This document shows positions 6,434 through 14,719 of a stretch of DNA of 64,000 nt, in pieces; the stretch's first letter is position 1, and each line of letters begins with the position of its first letter. This stretch comes from Ponticaulis sp. (GTDB lineage Bacteria; Pseudomonadota; Alphaproteobacteria; Caulobacterales; Hyphomonadaceae): NCBI GenBank assembly GCA_002723155.1, contig PBNO01000003.1, positions 43,937 through 107,936 on the forward strand. Direction: 5' to 3'. A model generated the notes under the pieces. It was not told where the DNA came from. It did not search any database and saw only the letters and a list, made by a program, of their open reading frames with translations. Made by a program: the position numbers and the translations under genes.

Positions 6434-9400
6434 CTAAAGGGAGAGGCGTGCTGCCACGCCTTCCCCCACCCGCGCTGAAATCTGGCTGACTGACACCCAC
6501 AAACCTGACGAAGATGCACCGTCTTCAGCCTGCATGGCGGCGCTATAAACCCAGCTCGTTTCGTTCACGTCAGCTCTACGCAGAACACTTCCGCCCGCAC
6601 TCACCTCAACACGGAACAGAAGTTGCTCCTCTAATAGAGGCACGCTCTCCTGTTCCCACCTGTCGGCAGAATGGCGTGCACGACGTGTCCATGTCAGCGA
6701 CAGGTCACCTGCCGGGTTTAACGCGGCGCGCAAATGGCCCGGCCTTAAAGGTGTTAGCGCCCTGCCCTCGATCTGCGCGTCATAAATGGCCGCATCACTG
6801 CCTGCCGTGCTGAATTGCCAATTGAGGCTCTGGCCAAGTTCATAATCAGACAAGCTGGCGGGCAGAACAGCACTATCCAGCAGAACAATGCGCGCGCCCG
6901 CGTCTGCACCGAGCGCGGCCAGATCGTCCGTGCCCGCAATCCCTGTCAGCCAGCCACCAAGCAGAAACTGGTTCTCTGCGATCAGCTCTGCGACCTCAAA
7001 GCTCGCAATCATCCAGCCCGCACTTGTCTCAACGGCGCAAACATTGCCACCATTCAGCATGGAGAGACGCGACACGCTCTGAAGCTCCGCCTGCGGAAAG
7101 CTCGCCTGCACCTGCAGTGAGGCCCGCATTCGATCAGAAACGCCCGCAGGTAGCGGAGACAAGAGCCGCCCGATGCGTGCATTCTGCTCAATCACGGCAC
7201 GCAGAGACATGCTCGCGCCATCATACCCCGCGCTGACACTGATCGGGCCAGATGAGGGATAAGAGAACGCCGCGACCATTGGCCGGATATCGTCTTCACG
7301 ACCGGGAAGAGCTGGCAAATCCAGCACCACACCATCCGGCCGCGAGACATGTAGCGGAGGCGTACCGACGCCGGACACCGCTTCAACACCGCCAAACGCC
7401 TGAACCGGCCGCCGCAAGGTGACATCAATCCTGTCGCCTCGGGTCAGTGTATCAATCTGCACCTCGCCAGAAATGCCCGGTACCGAGATGATATCGCCAA
7501 CATCAAGCGTCATAGCTTCGGGCGACAAAGCGAGCTGCCAGGCGTCTTTCTGCGCATTCACCTGATCGGCCAAATGAAGTGCAAGCGCGCTTGCATTCTC
7601 CGCACTCATCGCAATTGGCAGATTGAATCCCAGATCGCGATCACCTGCAGCATCCAGCGAAGATTGATAGCTGGCAGGCTGATAATCAGCATCCGGATCA
7701 GGCGCGGTAATCCGCACTGTCTTAGGCACATGCTCGGCAACGCGGCGCCTGAACAGAAGCGGAGCATTATCCCCGCCTGCGCACAGCGCATCCGATACCG
7801 GCTCAGTGGCTTCAGAAGACGTATTAAAGAAGCTAAGACCGTCTTCGGTCTGCCGGCATGATACGCCGAACACACCGGTCACGTATCCTAGCGCATCTTT
7901 CAGGGTCGAAGTACCCGAAAGCACGAGGCCATGAAAGCTGCCCTCAACGCCGGATACGTCCACGCCGATACCTCCGGCCTCGCATAGTTCGTCAATGAAG
8001 GCACCAAAATCTGATCGGGTGATCCGGCCATTCAGCCAGTGCCCGCGCGCCCAGTTTGCGCCATCAGACCAGACATCCGTCAGCTGCGGAAAAGCCGGAA
8101 ATGGCCGCGCATCATACGCCCAGACGCTAAGGCCTCCGTCAGCGATCATTGCTCCTGAATAGACAGATGACTGTGGGTTCTGCGCGCTGCTCGCACCCCA
8201 GTATTCAGACAAGGCCATCACAGCGAGCCGCTGGATTTCATCGTCGCGCGTGCCATCCGAATAATTTGGCAGCCCGCTTTCAGAACTCTTCGGATCATAG
8301 AACACGTTCGGGGCGTTTGTCCCCTTATCGACAGCGCCGCAGCCGATCTCGATAAGCCGAATTGGTTTGGCTTCCGGCTGATAGGCTGTGGCTGTTGCAG
8401 ACCTAGTGCCTGCGGGGCGTTCGTAGTGTGCTGATTGCCACCAGTTCCGGATATCCTTCGCACGGAATATCCAGTCTTCACCATGGGCCGTGTCTACGAT
8501 TGTTATGCGTAGTTGCGCATCGCGATCAGCATCGCTGGCATAGTACCAGTCATAGCCCTCGCCGCCCTCAATATTGGCGATGAGATAGGCCATATCATGA
8601 AGGCGCGGCCAGCTGTCTGCATCGAGATGATCACCATCGCGCCAGTCTGAAAGCGGCGCGTACCAATCAAGTCCGATAAAATCGATATTCGTATCGGCCC
8701 AAAGATCATCCAGAGGGAATAATACGTCTCCGCTGCCATCATCTGGCACGTAAGCGCCATACTCGGTCCAATCTGCGGCATAGCTGATTTCGACACCAGC
8801 GCCCACGAGAGAACGAACCTCAGCGGCGAGTGATTTCAGCGCTTCAACAGCCGGATACGCGCCCTCATCATCGCGCAGCCGCGTAAGCGAAACGAGCTCC
8901 GATCCAAGTAGGAAACGCTCTACCCCACCAGCCAGTACGCAAAGAGAAGCCGCGTGCAGTACAAAGCGCCGATAGCTCCATTCAGCCGGACCGGAATAAA
9001 CGACTTTGCCATTCGCATTGCTGAAATCAGCCGCGGCTGCCGTTCCAAAAAAGGCCTCCACCTCTGCGCGCGTCGTCGCTGACTTGTCTTCAATCGCAGT
9101 AATCCGTCCACGCCATGGAAAGGCCGCCTGTTCTACTGTGCCATATGGGTCTGCCAGCCCATTTCCAACCGGAATATCCATCAGAAGAAACGGAGACATG
9201 GTGACGGAGATACCTCGCGCCGCGCATTCCTGAATGAGTGCGACAATCCCTGCATCATCCGGCGTGCCTCCAAAATTTGGCCGGCCTGCTTCGTCACGGC
9301 TGATCAGCCGCGCGGCATCGCGGCCTACTCCGCCAGCCCGCCAGTCATGAGGCAGATTGATCTGATCACGCGTCTCAACGCCCGGCATGACGCTGCAGCT

Positions 9401-10264
9401 ACCGGCGCGGAGATCATCGCCAAACCATCCGAGTGTCAGATTGATGTTCTCGACAAGCGGCAGCTCCGCCTGAAGCTGGTCAAGCGCGCGGATCACATCC
9501 ACCTCGCCCGTCGCTGCATGCTGATTGAGCGGCGCTTCCCAACCTGGGTATTCAATCCGGCGAACCAGCTCTGGCGAGTACACGAACTCGCCACTCGCAG
9601 GAATGAAGTTCACCGAGCGAACAACGCTTTCAAGCCCTTCAGAACTGCCGCGCACAGGCCGCGTCACCTCGAAAGACAGCTGGGGCAGACGCGCGCCGAA
9701 CGCATCCAGCGGGAAGTCTTCGAACACCATATAGGCAAGCCCGCGATAGGCTGGCGCATCACCTTCAGTTGCGAAAATCAACGGATCTGCCAGCTGGTCA
9801 GCGCTACCGCGATACAGACGGGAGCTGACATGCGCGAGTGAGAGCGGCTCACCATTCGCCCAGATACGATCTACACCCGTAATCTCTCCCTTACAGATCG
9901 CGACCGCGAAGCTGATGGAGTAGCTATATTCGGCGATGGTAGGCCCGCCCTTACCATTGGCGGAGCGTTCAGATTTTCGCTCTTTCAGATGCGTCGCCCA
10001 GATGACCTGACCACCAACGCGCATCCTCCCGAAGACGCGTGGAATACCAGCCCCTTCACGGCTTTCCATAATGGTGAGCCCTGAAAGCCTGCCCGTCTCA
10101 GCTACAGGTCCGGCGAGCGCGGCATCAATTGCCCCGCCCGCCAGACCGCCCACAGCGCTGCCAATCTGCGCGCCGGAAAGCTGGATACCCAGAAATGAAA
10201 GTCCGTCCGGCAGAAACGCCGCGCCGAGACGTGCGCCCGCCTCCGCAAATGCGAGTTGCGCCAT
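6434..10264 (-). CDS. GTA tail tip / host-specificity protein (g15, 'megatron')
   Basis: At 1276 residues this is the largest gene of the cluster and its last. The N-terminal part is hydrophobic and Gly/Ala-rich. The middle (about 420-720) has the GTA TIM-barrel, glycoside-hydrolase-like domain (FIGLDWYAPLSDWRDG, NIEGGEGYDWYY). The remainder is phage-tail-like beta structure (DLGFNLP, LTRGDRIDVTLRRP). In the R. capsulatus particle this protein forms the tail tip and is thought to help DNA cross the recipient envelope. The reading frame is intact, and the stop is 2 bases from a convergent gene. A 30-base gap separates it from g14. Confidence 0.93.
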   Translation of the reverse strand: MAQLAFAEAGARLGAAFLPDGLSFLGIQLSGAQIGSAVGGLAGGAIDAALAGPVAETGRLSGLTIMESREGAGIPRVFGRMRVGGQVIWATHLKERKSERSANGKGGPTIAEYSYSISFAVAICKGEITGVDRIWANGEPLSLAHVSSRLYRGSADQLADPLIFATEGDAPAYRGLAYMVFEDFPLDAFGARLPQLSFEVTRPVRGSSEGLESVVRSVNFIPASGEFVYSPELVRRIEYPGWEAPLNQHAATGEVDVIRALDQLQAELPLVENINLTLGWFGDDLRAGSCSVMPGVETRDQINLPHDWRAGGVGRDAARLISRDEAGRPNFGGTPDDAGIVALIQECAARGISVTMSPFLLMDIPVGNGLADPYGTVEQAAFPWRGRITAIEDKSATTRAEVEAFFGTAAAADFSNANGKVVYSGPAEWSYRRFVLHAASLCVLAGGVERFLLGSELVSLTRLRDDEGAYPAVEALKSLAAEVRSLVGAGVEISYAADWTEYGAYVPDDGSGDVLFPLDDLWADTNIDFIGLDWYAPLSDWRDGDHLDADSWPRLHDMAYLIANIEGGEGYDWYYASDADRDAQLRITIVDTAHGEDWIFRAKDIRNWWQSAHYERPAGTRSATATAYQPEAKPIRLIEIGCGAVDKGTNAPNVFYDPKSSESGLPNYSDGTRDDEIQRLAVMALSEYWGASSAQNPQSSVYSGAMIADGGLSVWAYDARPFPAFPQLTDVWSDGANWARGHWLNGRITRSDFGAFIDELCEAGGIGVDVSGVEGSFHGLVLSGTSTLKDALGYVTGVFGVSCRQTEDGLSFFNTSSEATEPVSDALCAGGDNAPLLFRRRVAEHVPKTVRITAPDPDADYQPASYQSSLDAAGDRDLGFNLPIAMSAENASALALHLADQVNAQKDAWQLALSPEAMTLDVGDIISVPGISGEVQIDTLTRGDRIDVTLRRPVQAFGGVEAVSGVGTPPLHVSRPDGVVLDLPALPGREDDIRPMVAAFSYPSSGPISVSAGYDGASMSLRAVIEQNARIGRLLSPLPAGVSDRMRASLQVQASFPQAELQSVSRLSMLNGGNVCAVETSAGWMIASFEVAELIAENQFLLGGWLTGIAGTDDLAALGADAGARIVLLDSAVLPASLSDYELGQSLNWQFSTAGSDAAIYDAQIEGRALTPLRPGHLRAALNPAGDLSLTWTRRARHSADRWEQESVPLLEEQLLFRVEVSAGGSVLRRADVNETSWVYSAAMQAEDGASSSGLWVSVSQISARVGEGVAARLSL

Positions 10265-10294
10265 AGTAATAATCCTTGTCTGAAACTGGCGCTG

Positions 10295-10726
10295 TCAGTC
10301 CGCGCCGGGAAATGCGAAAGCAGCGACGATCCGGCGTCGCCACCATGGTACGAGCGAGGTTTCGCAAACCGCCCGGCCCCAATAGGCATGGATGATGGTG
10401 TCCGCGCCGGTCATGATCGCTGCGTGTTTAGCAGGACAGCCAAGCCCCATGCGAAAGAGCAGCACATCACCTGCTTGCGCCTCGCCAACCGGCAGCTCGA
10501 TCAGATGACGCCGCGCCGCATCCAGAAGTGTGTCTTCACCTAGCGCCTCAGCCCAGTCTGGCGTGTAAGGCGGCGGCGTTTCCGGCTCATCGCCGCACAC
10601 TTCACGCCACACGCCGCGCACCAGCCCGAGACAGTCTGTGCCGATATGTTTTACGCTCGCCTGATGCCGGTATGGCGTGCCCCGCCAGTCACGCGCGGCG
10701 GCGACGATCTCATCGCGCGCGGTCAT
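10295..10726 (-). CDS. GTA NlpC/P60 cell-wall peptidase (g14)
   Basis: The 143-residue protein has the catalytic Cys32 in GTDCLGLVRG and candidate His residues at 101 (AKHAAIMTG) and 113 (IIHAY), the layout of NlpC/P60 peptidases. In RcGTA this enzyme is part of the tail tip and cuts the recipient's peptidoglycan during DNA entry. Its ATG overlaps the stop of g13 by four bases (ATGA), so translation is coupled. All catalytic residues appear present, arguing for a functional particle component. Confidence 0.92.
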   Translation of the reverse strand: MTARDEIVAAARDWRGTPYRHQASVKHIGTDCLGLVRGVWREVCGDEPETPPPYTPDWAEALGEDTLLDAARRHLIELPVGEAQAGDVLLFRMGLGCPAKHAAIMTGADTIIHAYWGRAVCETSLVPWWRRRIVAAFAFPGAD

Positions 10727-11379
10727 CGCTCAATCCCCCGTGAGGAACCGTCCCGCTTTTCGCCCGGACCGGAAATCACTGCATCATTGCCCGGCATATG
10801 AGGGAACCCGCGAAAGTTCACGGCGTTTGAAAAGACATCGCGGCAGGTTGCGAACCGCTTGTCGCACTCAGGCTGAGGCGCGGACTCTACATCCACTCCA
10901 CAGGCTGCCCCGCCAAACACTGTATCGCACCTTCGGCTAAAGACGCGGTCGGAGGTGCGCTCCAGATCGGACTTGATCGACGCAAGGCCAATGGCGAAAC
11001 GGTCGCCCTCTTCGCGAATATCAGTGATATAGCCGGACCAGAGCCAGACGCCCTGATCGGTTGCCTGCCAGTCGACACGATACACACTGACCTTCGCTCC
11101 ATCCCAAACGCCCGCCTTCAGGTCGTCCGCAGCGATGCCATCGGCCTCAAGCCCGCCTTTCAGATCAAGCGGCTCAGGCGACAGAGACAGTGTGTGCCGA
11201 AACACAGAGGCTTCTATCACAAGCCCGGTCTGCCAGCTCTCACCACGGAAAGTCACGGCCCGGTCATGATCGGTCACGCGAATGGTTTGCGAACCGTCAC
11301 GCGGTTGCAATTGCCAGCAATAGCAGAGCGTTATCGCGCCCTGAAAATGGCTCAGCTGTTCGGCTGTCAGGTCAGGCAT
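10723..11379 (-). CDS. GTA hub protein, DUF2163 (g13)
   Basis: A 218-residue DUF2163 protein, the baseplate hub of the GTA tail. The C-terminal region ends with NFRGFPHMPGNDAV, a hallmark of the family. Four cysteines at 151, 160, 172 and 179 (spacing x8, x11, x6) are well placed to hold the iron-sulfur cluster reported in the R. capsulatus hub; that ligand role is from family knowledge, not shown here. It overlaps g12 by 8 bases and g14 by 4. The protein looks somewhat shorter at its C-terminus than the RcGTA homologue as I remember it. Confidence 0.9.
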   Translation of the reverse strand: MPDLTAEQLSHFQGAITLCYCWQLQPRDGSQTIRVTDHDRAVTFRGESWQTGLVIEASVFRHTLSLSPEPLDLKGGLEADGIAADDLKAGVWDGAKVSVYRVDWQATDQGVWLWSGYITDIREEGDRFAIGLASIKSDLERTSDRVFSRRCDTVFGGAACGVDVESAPQPECDKRFATCRDVFSNAVNFRGFPHMPGNDAVISGPGEKRDGSSRGIER

Positions 11380-11992
11380 TGGCGCCCTCCTGCAATTCGA
11401 TCAGCGTCAACCGGACCAGCTGAAACGCACCAGTATTGGTCTGGCTGATCTCCAGCGTATCCTGATCAAAGCGCACAGGCGTATCGAAGCTGAAACCCGC
11501 TGTGATAACTGCGCCATTGGCTGGCGGAGCAGTGAAAGTCATCACGCCCGCCGTGTCATCAACTGTAAACGCTTCAGACTCAACGCCATCGATGGCGACG
11601 CGGATGCTGCCTGTTACGGGGCGCGTTATCGTGCGCAGTGCCGACGCACCATCATCCAGAACGAGCTGAAACTGCGTAGTAACACCGTCTCCTGTTCCGA
11701 TCTGCTGATCAGACGGCGTTATTATCTCTGCCGACTGCGAAGTGAATGGGTCGCGAAACCGGAAGCCTTGAAAGGCACCTGATCGCGCATTGAAGAACCG
11801 GATCAGCTGATCGGCGTCGCTGCGGGATACAGGCACCCCCATCACAGACCATCGCCGCAAAGGGCGAGCGCGGCGCGCATTGCGCGTCTCACTGCCGCTC
11901 GCCAGTGGAACAATGCCCGTCTGCCAGAAAGGACCACCGCTTGTCTGAAAGCCCAGCGGCGGCGCAAACACCTCATTCGCAACGCCGCTCAT
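11372..11992 (-). CDS. GTA distal tail protein, DUF2460 (g12)
   Basis: 206 residues from the ATG at 11992, whose last base pairs with the g11 stop in an ATGA overlap; a TTG two codons upstream is less likely. The N-terminal GFQTSGGPFWQTGI and the segment RFFNARSGAFQGFRFRDP are typical of DUF2460 proteins, which form the ring joining the tail tube to the hub (Dit-like). The order between tape measure (g11) and hub (g13) is canonical. Confidence 0.9.
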   Translation of the reverse strand: MSGVANEVFAPPLGFQTSGGPFWQTGIVPLASGSETRNARRARPLRRWSVMGVPVSRSDADQLIRFFNARSGAFQGFRFRDPFTSQSAEIITPSDQQIGTGDGVTTQFQLVLDDGASALRTITRPVTGSIRVAIDGVESEAFTVDDTAGVMTFTAPPANGAVITAGFSFDTPVRFDQDTLEISQTNTGAFQLVRLTLIELQEGANA

Positions 11993-12414
11993 GACCAACG
12001 GCTCCCCGAGGCGATGGCCTGACCCAGAGCAGACGCAATCTGCCCCTGCGCCGAGATCAGACTTGCCGCGTCAGAGCCTTCCGGCATGGTGACATTGATC
12101 GCGACGGGCGCAGCCTGCGCCACACCTCCGATGGCTTGCGAAAACACCTGATCAAGCACAGCATTCGCCGCCAGCCGCGCAAGGTCTGCCAGAATAGAGG
12201 AGACGAGATTTTCGAAGTTCGCCTCACCTGTTCGGGCCGCCCGCGCCAGCGCCTGTTCGATACGCTCACCGGCATCTTCAAACGCCAGCGCCATAGCATC
12301 CGCTGCATCAGGGACCTCTACGTCCGAAACGGCTTTCAGCGTGGTTTCAAACTCGAACAGATCGTCCAGCGCACCCGACAGATCGAACACCTGCCTGCTT
12401 TCTGTTTCAGCCAT
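11989..12414 (-). CDS. GTA tape measure protein (g11), short form
   Basis: A 141-residue, mostly helical protein with heptad-like segments (residues about 15-60 and 75-100) and an Ala/Gly/Gln-rich C-terminus. It occupies the tape measure position between the tail chaperones and the distal tail protein. Tape measure length sets tail length, and this protein is clearly shorter than the roughly 200-residue RcGTA homologue I remember, so a shorter tail is expected. The assignment rests on order and composition rather than a catalytic motif. Confidence 0.8.
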   Translation of the reverse strand: MAETESRQVFDLSGALDDLFEFETTLKAVSDVEVPDAADAMALAFEDAGERIEQALARAARTGEANFENLVSSILADLARLAANAVLDQVFSQAIGGVAQAAPVAINVTMPEGSDAASLISAQGQIASALGQAIASGSRWS

Positions 12415-12417
12415 GGG

Positions 12418-12624
12418 CTACTCCTTATCGGGAAAGGCGGCGAGCAAACGGGAGAGATCTTTCTTCCCGAAGCCGCCCTCTGATTTTGTTGCGGTGATGA
12501 GACGCCATTCGCGGAGCGAGAGCTTCCAGAATGCGTCGGGGGCAAGGCCGAGCCTCAGAGCGGCCTGTAAAAGCCGCGCCCAGGGAAAGCCCTGCCCGCT
12601 CACTCGGTCGCCTTGCCAAAGCAT
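12418..12624 (-). CDS. GTA tail assembly chaperone, small (between g10 and g11)
   Basis: A 68-residue protein with the pattern FPWARLLQAALRLGL then P-x-x-FW-x-LSLREW, the signature of the small phage tail assembly chaperone found after g10 in RcGTA-type clusters. It overlaps the 3' end of g10 by 25 bases in another frame, as in phages where the two chaperones are made in a fixed ratio. It ends 3 bases before g11. No slippery run stands out, so coupling by overlap is more likely than frameshifting. Confidence 0.82.
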   Translation of the reverse strand: MLWQGDRVSGQGFPWARLLQAALRLGLAPDAFWKLSLREWRLITATKSEGGFGKKDLSRLLAAFPDKE

Positions 12625-12890
12625 GAGAGGATGGCCTTCAGGGCGGTTTGCGGCTCAATCGCCAGCTCGCGCACCCGACCGGCAAGGTCTGCTTCGCCGC
12701 CGCCGCGCAGAAGCGCTGCAAGCAGGATGATCAGATCATGTGCTGAGACTGATTTCAGCCGGATGGTCAGGTCTTTCAGGCTCATACAGCCCAGACCTCT
12801 TTCAATCTCTGCCAACGCGCCAAGCGTCAGGCAAAGCTTTCTCGTCTCGCCATCAATCTCGATGGCGGTTTCTCCACGTTGGGGGTTCAT
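12600..12890 (-). CDS. GTA tail chaperone-like protein (g10)
   Basis: A 96-residue acidic/helical protein: NPQRGETAIEIDGETRKLCLTLGALAEIERGLG is the conserved N-terminal pattern of the 'gene transfer agent family protein' (g10). It follows the tail-tube gene after a 114-base structured gap, unlike the tight spacing elsewhere in the cluster. The likely role is chaperoning tail-tube or tape-measure assembly in the cytoplasm. Confidence 0.85.
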   Translation of the reverse strand: MNPQRGETAIEIDGETRKLCLTLGALAEIERGLGCMSLKDLTIRLKSVSAHDLIILLAALLRGGGEADLAGRVRELAIEPQTALKAILSCFGKATE

Positions 12891-13004
12891 TGATTTTTCC
12901 TTGTGTCGCTACGCAGTCGCTCCTGTGATGCTCCATGCGCGCAGCCTTGAGGCCGTTTCATCGCGAGAACGGAGTGAAGCGGGAAACAAAAGCAAATAGC
13001 TGGT

Positions 13005-13424
13005 CTAAACTTCGAGCACGCTGACTTCGCCTGCGCTTTCCAGCGTCAGAGCGAAGGTCGCCTCGCCATCGAAGTCGCCTGCATAACTTAGCTGCGAGAT
13101 CAGAAACGGGCCTGTAAGCTCCGCGAAATCGGGAATGATCAGCTTCCAGTTCCCGGCCTCGCGCGACATGAAAACATTGCGCATACGGGTATCAGAGGCC
13201 TCATCGCGAAACACGCCCGAGCCGGAGACGCGAACAGATTTCACGCCTGCACCAGAGAGCAATTCGCGCCAGCCTCCCGAGCTGCCCGTATGAGTTGCAT
13301 CTACCACTCCGGCATTCAGCTGGATTGTTTTCGCCCGAACGCCCGCAACAGCGATGTAATTACCTGAAATCAAACCATCTTCCAGCTTGATCAGAACGTC
13401 CTGACCGGCCTGTGCCACCATCAA
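13005..13424 (-). CDS. GTA major tail tube protein (g9)
   Basis: The 139-residue protein (two ATGs, 13424 and 13421) has the tail-tube pattern AGQDVLIKLEDG, then GVVDATHTGSSGGWRELLSGAGVKS and a C-terminal FALTLESAGEV. It forms the stacked hexamer rings of the tail. An unusually long gap of 175 bases separates it from g8, so it may have its own ribosome loading site or promoter. It is followed by a 114-base gap that shares an 11-base motif with the gap behind the capsid gene. Confidence 0.92.
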   Translation of the reverse strand: MMVAQAGQDVLIKLEDGLISGNYIAVAGVRAKTIQLNAGVVDATHTGSSGGWRELLSGAGVKSVRVSGSGVFRDEASDTRMRNVFMSREAGNWKLIIPDFAELTGPFLISQLSYAGDFDGEATFALTLESAGEVSVLEV

Positions 13425-13599
13425 AATTTCTCCATTTAAAATTTTATTCGATTTTCTGGGAACCGGAGTTCAGCTCGCGTGTTGTGTCTTTGTCCCACAT
13501 GGACTTCCCCAAAGTTTGCGGCCGCCCGTACCGCAACATCTGGCCCGTCTGAGCGCTCCCCTCCCCCCCCCAACTTGCGCTCGACGGGCCACTTTTTTT

Positions 13600-13995
13600 C
13601 TAAGCTTCATCAGTGATTGCCCGCAGCCGCAAAAGGCCGCGAAATGTCGTGCCGTCTGCACGCAGAAACACATCAGAAAACACCGGATAGAACACCACCA
13701 GCGACTGCCCCTCTGGCGACAGTTCAGCTGCGCGTAATGCATCTGCGACGAGCGCGATCAGGCGATTAGCTTCCGCGCGGCCACCTGATCGGGAATAGAT
13801 TTCAACGCTCAGCCGGTGATCGCTAAGCTGGCCATCATCACGGATTTCGTGTCGCGCGAGCCGCAGGAATGGAAAGGCCGCCCGGCCCTCTTCTCCATTC
13901 AGAATGCGGACAGGCGTGCCGAAGGATTCCTGCATGTCACCGGCCTCACTCAGAACGCGGATGACTTCATCTTCAAGCGGTTTAGCGTGGCTCAT
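13600..13995 (-). CDS. GTA tail terminator-like protein, DUF3168 (g8)
   Basis: A 131-residue DUF3168 protein (SVEIYSRSGGRAEANRLIALVADAL is the core helix-strand pattern), equivalent to RcGTA g8, which caps the tail where it meets the head. Its ATG overlaps the stop of g6 by four bases, leaving no room for g7 (the head-closure protein normally lying between them). Confidence 0.88.
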   Translation of the reverse strand: MSHAKPLEDEVIRVLSEAGDMQESFGTPVRILNGEEGRAAFPFLRLARHEIRDDGQLSDHRLSVEIYSRSGGRAEANRLIALVADALRAAELSPEGQSLVVFYPVFSDVFLRADGTTFRGLLRLRAITDEA

Positions 13996-14567
13996 AGCTG
14001 CACCTCGCGCCAGGGACGTAGCGCTGCTTCAAGGCGAACGCTGAGGTCTTCGTGTGCCGACACCGCCGGATTGCCGCGCTGCTCATAAACAAAGGCCACG
14101 ATCAGTTTCATCGCGTGGACAAGGTCTTCAGGCACGTCAGAGGCGGTATCGAAGCCCGCTTCCCAGTCGATCTCGATCTTCTGGTGGATAGTCCGTGGCC
14201 ACACCCATGCGCCGAACGGTTTGGTGACAAGGCGCGGCGACAAACCGGCCTCCAGTTCGAAAGATGAGGTCACATCCTCGCTGGTTTCACCGTCTGTGAG
14301 CCGGACAGCGAGAAGCCCAGCCGCCGGTCGCATAGGTAGCCGCAAGCCACCGCGTTCCAGCACGTATAGCGGCCAGTCATTCATCGTCAGGCGAAGCGTA
14401 CGACGCCTGAGCGCCATGCCGGTTTCCGCCTCAATGCGTGCCCGAGCTGCTGCGATCAGCCTGCCAATCAGGGCATCATCAAAGTCTGCCCCGATCCGTG
14501 CAAACGCCTTAGCGTCGGCCAAAGGCAAGGGTTCACCGCTTGGCGGCGTTAGTGTTTTTAAGTTCAT
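13992..14567 (-). CDS. GTA head-tail connector/adaptor (g6)
   Basis: The 191-residue protein starts with a helical phage head-tail connector domain (LADAKAFARIG, LIAAARARIEAETGMALRRRTLRL) and continues with the longer C-terminal part seen in GTA g6 (EIDWEAGFDTASDVPEDLVHAM then FVYEQRG). It binds the portal at the head vertex. A 152-base gap carrying a hairpin separates it from the capsid gene upstream. It is translationally coupled to g8. Confidence 0.9.
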   Translation of the reverse strand: MNLKTLTPPSGEPLPLADAKAFARIGADFDDALIGRLIAAARARIEAETGMALRRRTLRLTMNDWPLYVLERGGLRLPMRPAAGLLAVRLTDGETSEDVTSSFELEAGLSPRLVTKPFGAWVWPRTIHQKIEIDWEAGFDTASDVPEDLVHAMKLIVAFVYEQRGNPAVSAHEDLSVRLEAALRPWREVQL

Positions 14568-14680
14568 GTTGAGTAGTTGCCTTAGCTCGGTCTGGTTCTT
14601 CGCCTATGGCTCAGTCGACCTGCGCCTGCGCAGCCGCTGGTGTGGTGCTACACACGAGCAAAGCGAAGGCGCAGAACGCC

Positions 14681-14705
14681 CGAACGGAGTGAGGACTCGC
14701 GTTCG
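14681..14705 (-). other. Hairpin just downstream of the capsid gene
   Basis: CGAACG pairs with CGTTCG and GAGT with ACTC around a 4-base loop with one bulged base. It lies 15 bases past the capsid stop on the transcribed strand and has no T-run, so it may protect or process the capsid message rather than terminate it. Part of it (TCACTCCGTTC on the transcribed strand) recurs behind the tail-tube gene. Confidence 0.5.
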
Positions 14706-14719
14706 AGCAAACTTAAACC

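Noticed and set aside
12600-12624. Programmed frameshift between the two GTA tail chaperone genes
   Set aside because: The genes overlap by 25 bases but no slippery heptamer is evident, and the downstream gene has its own ATG.
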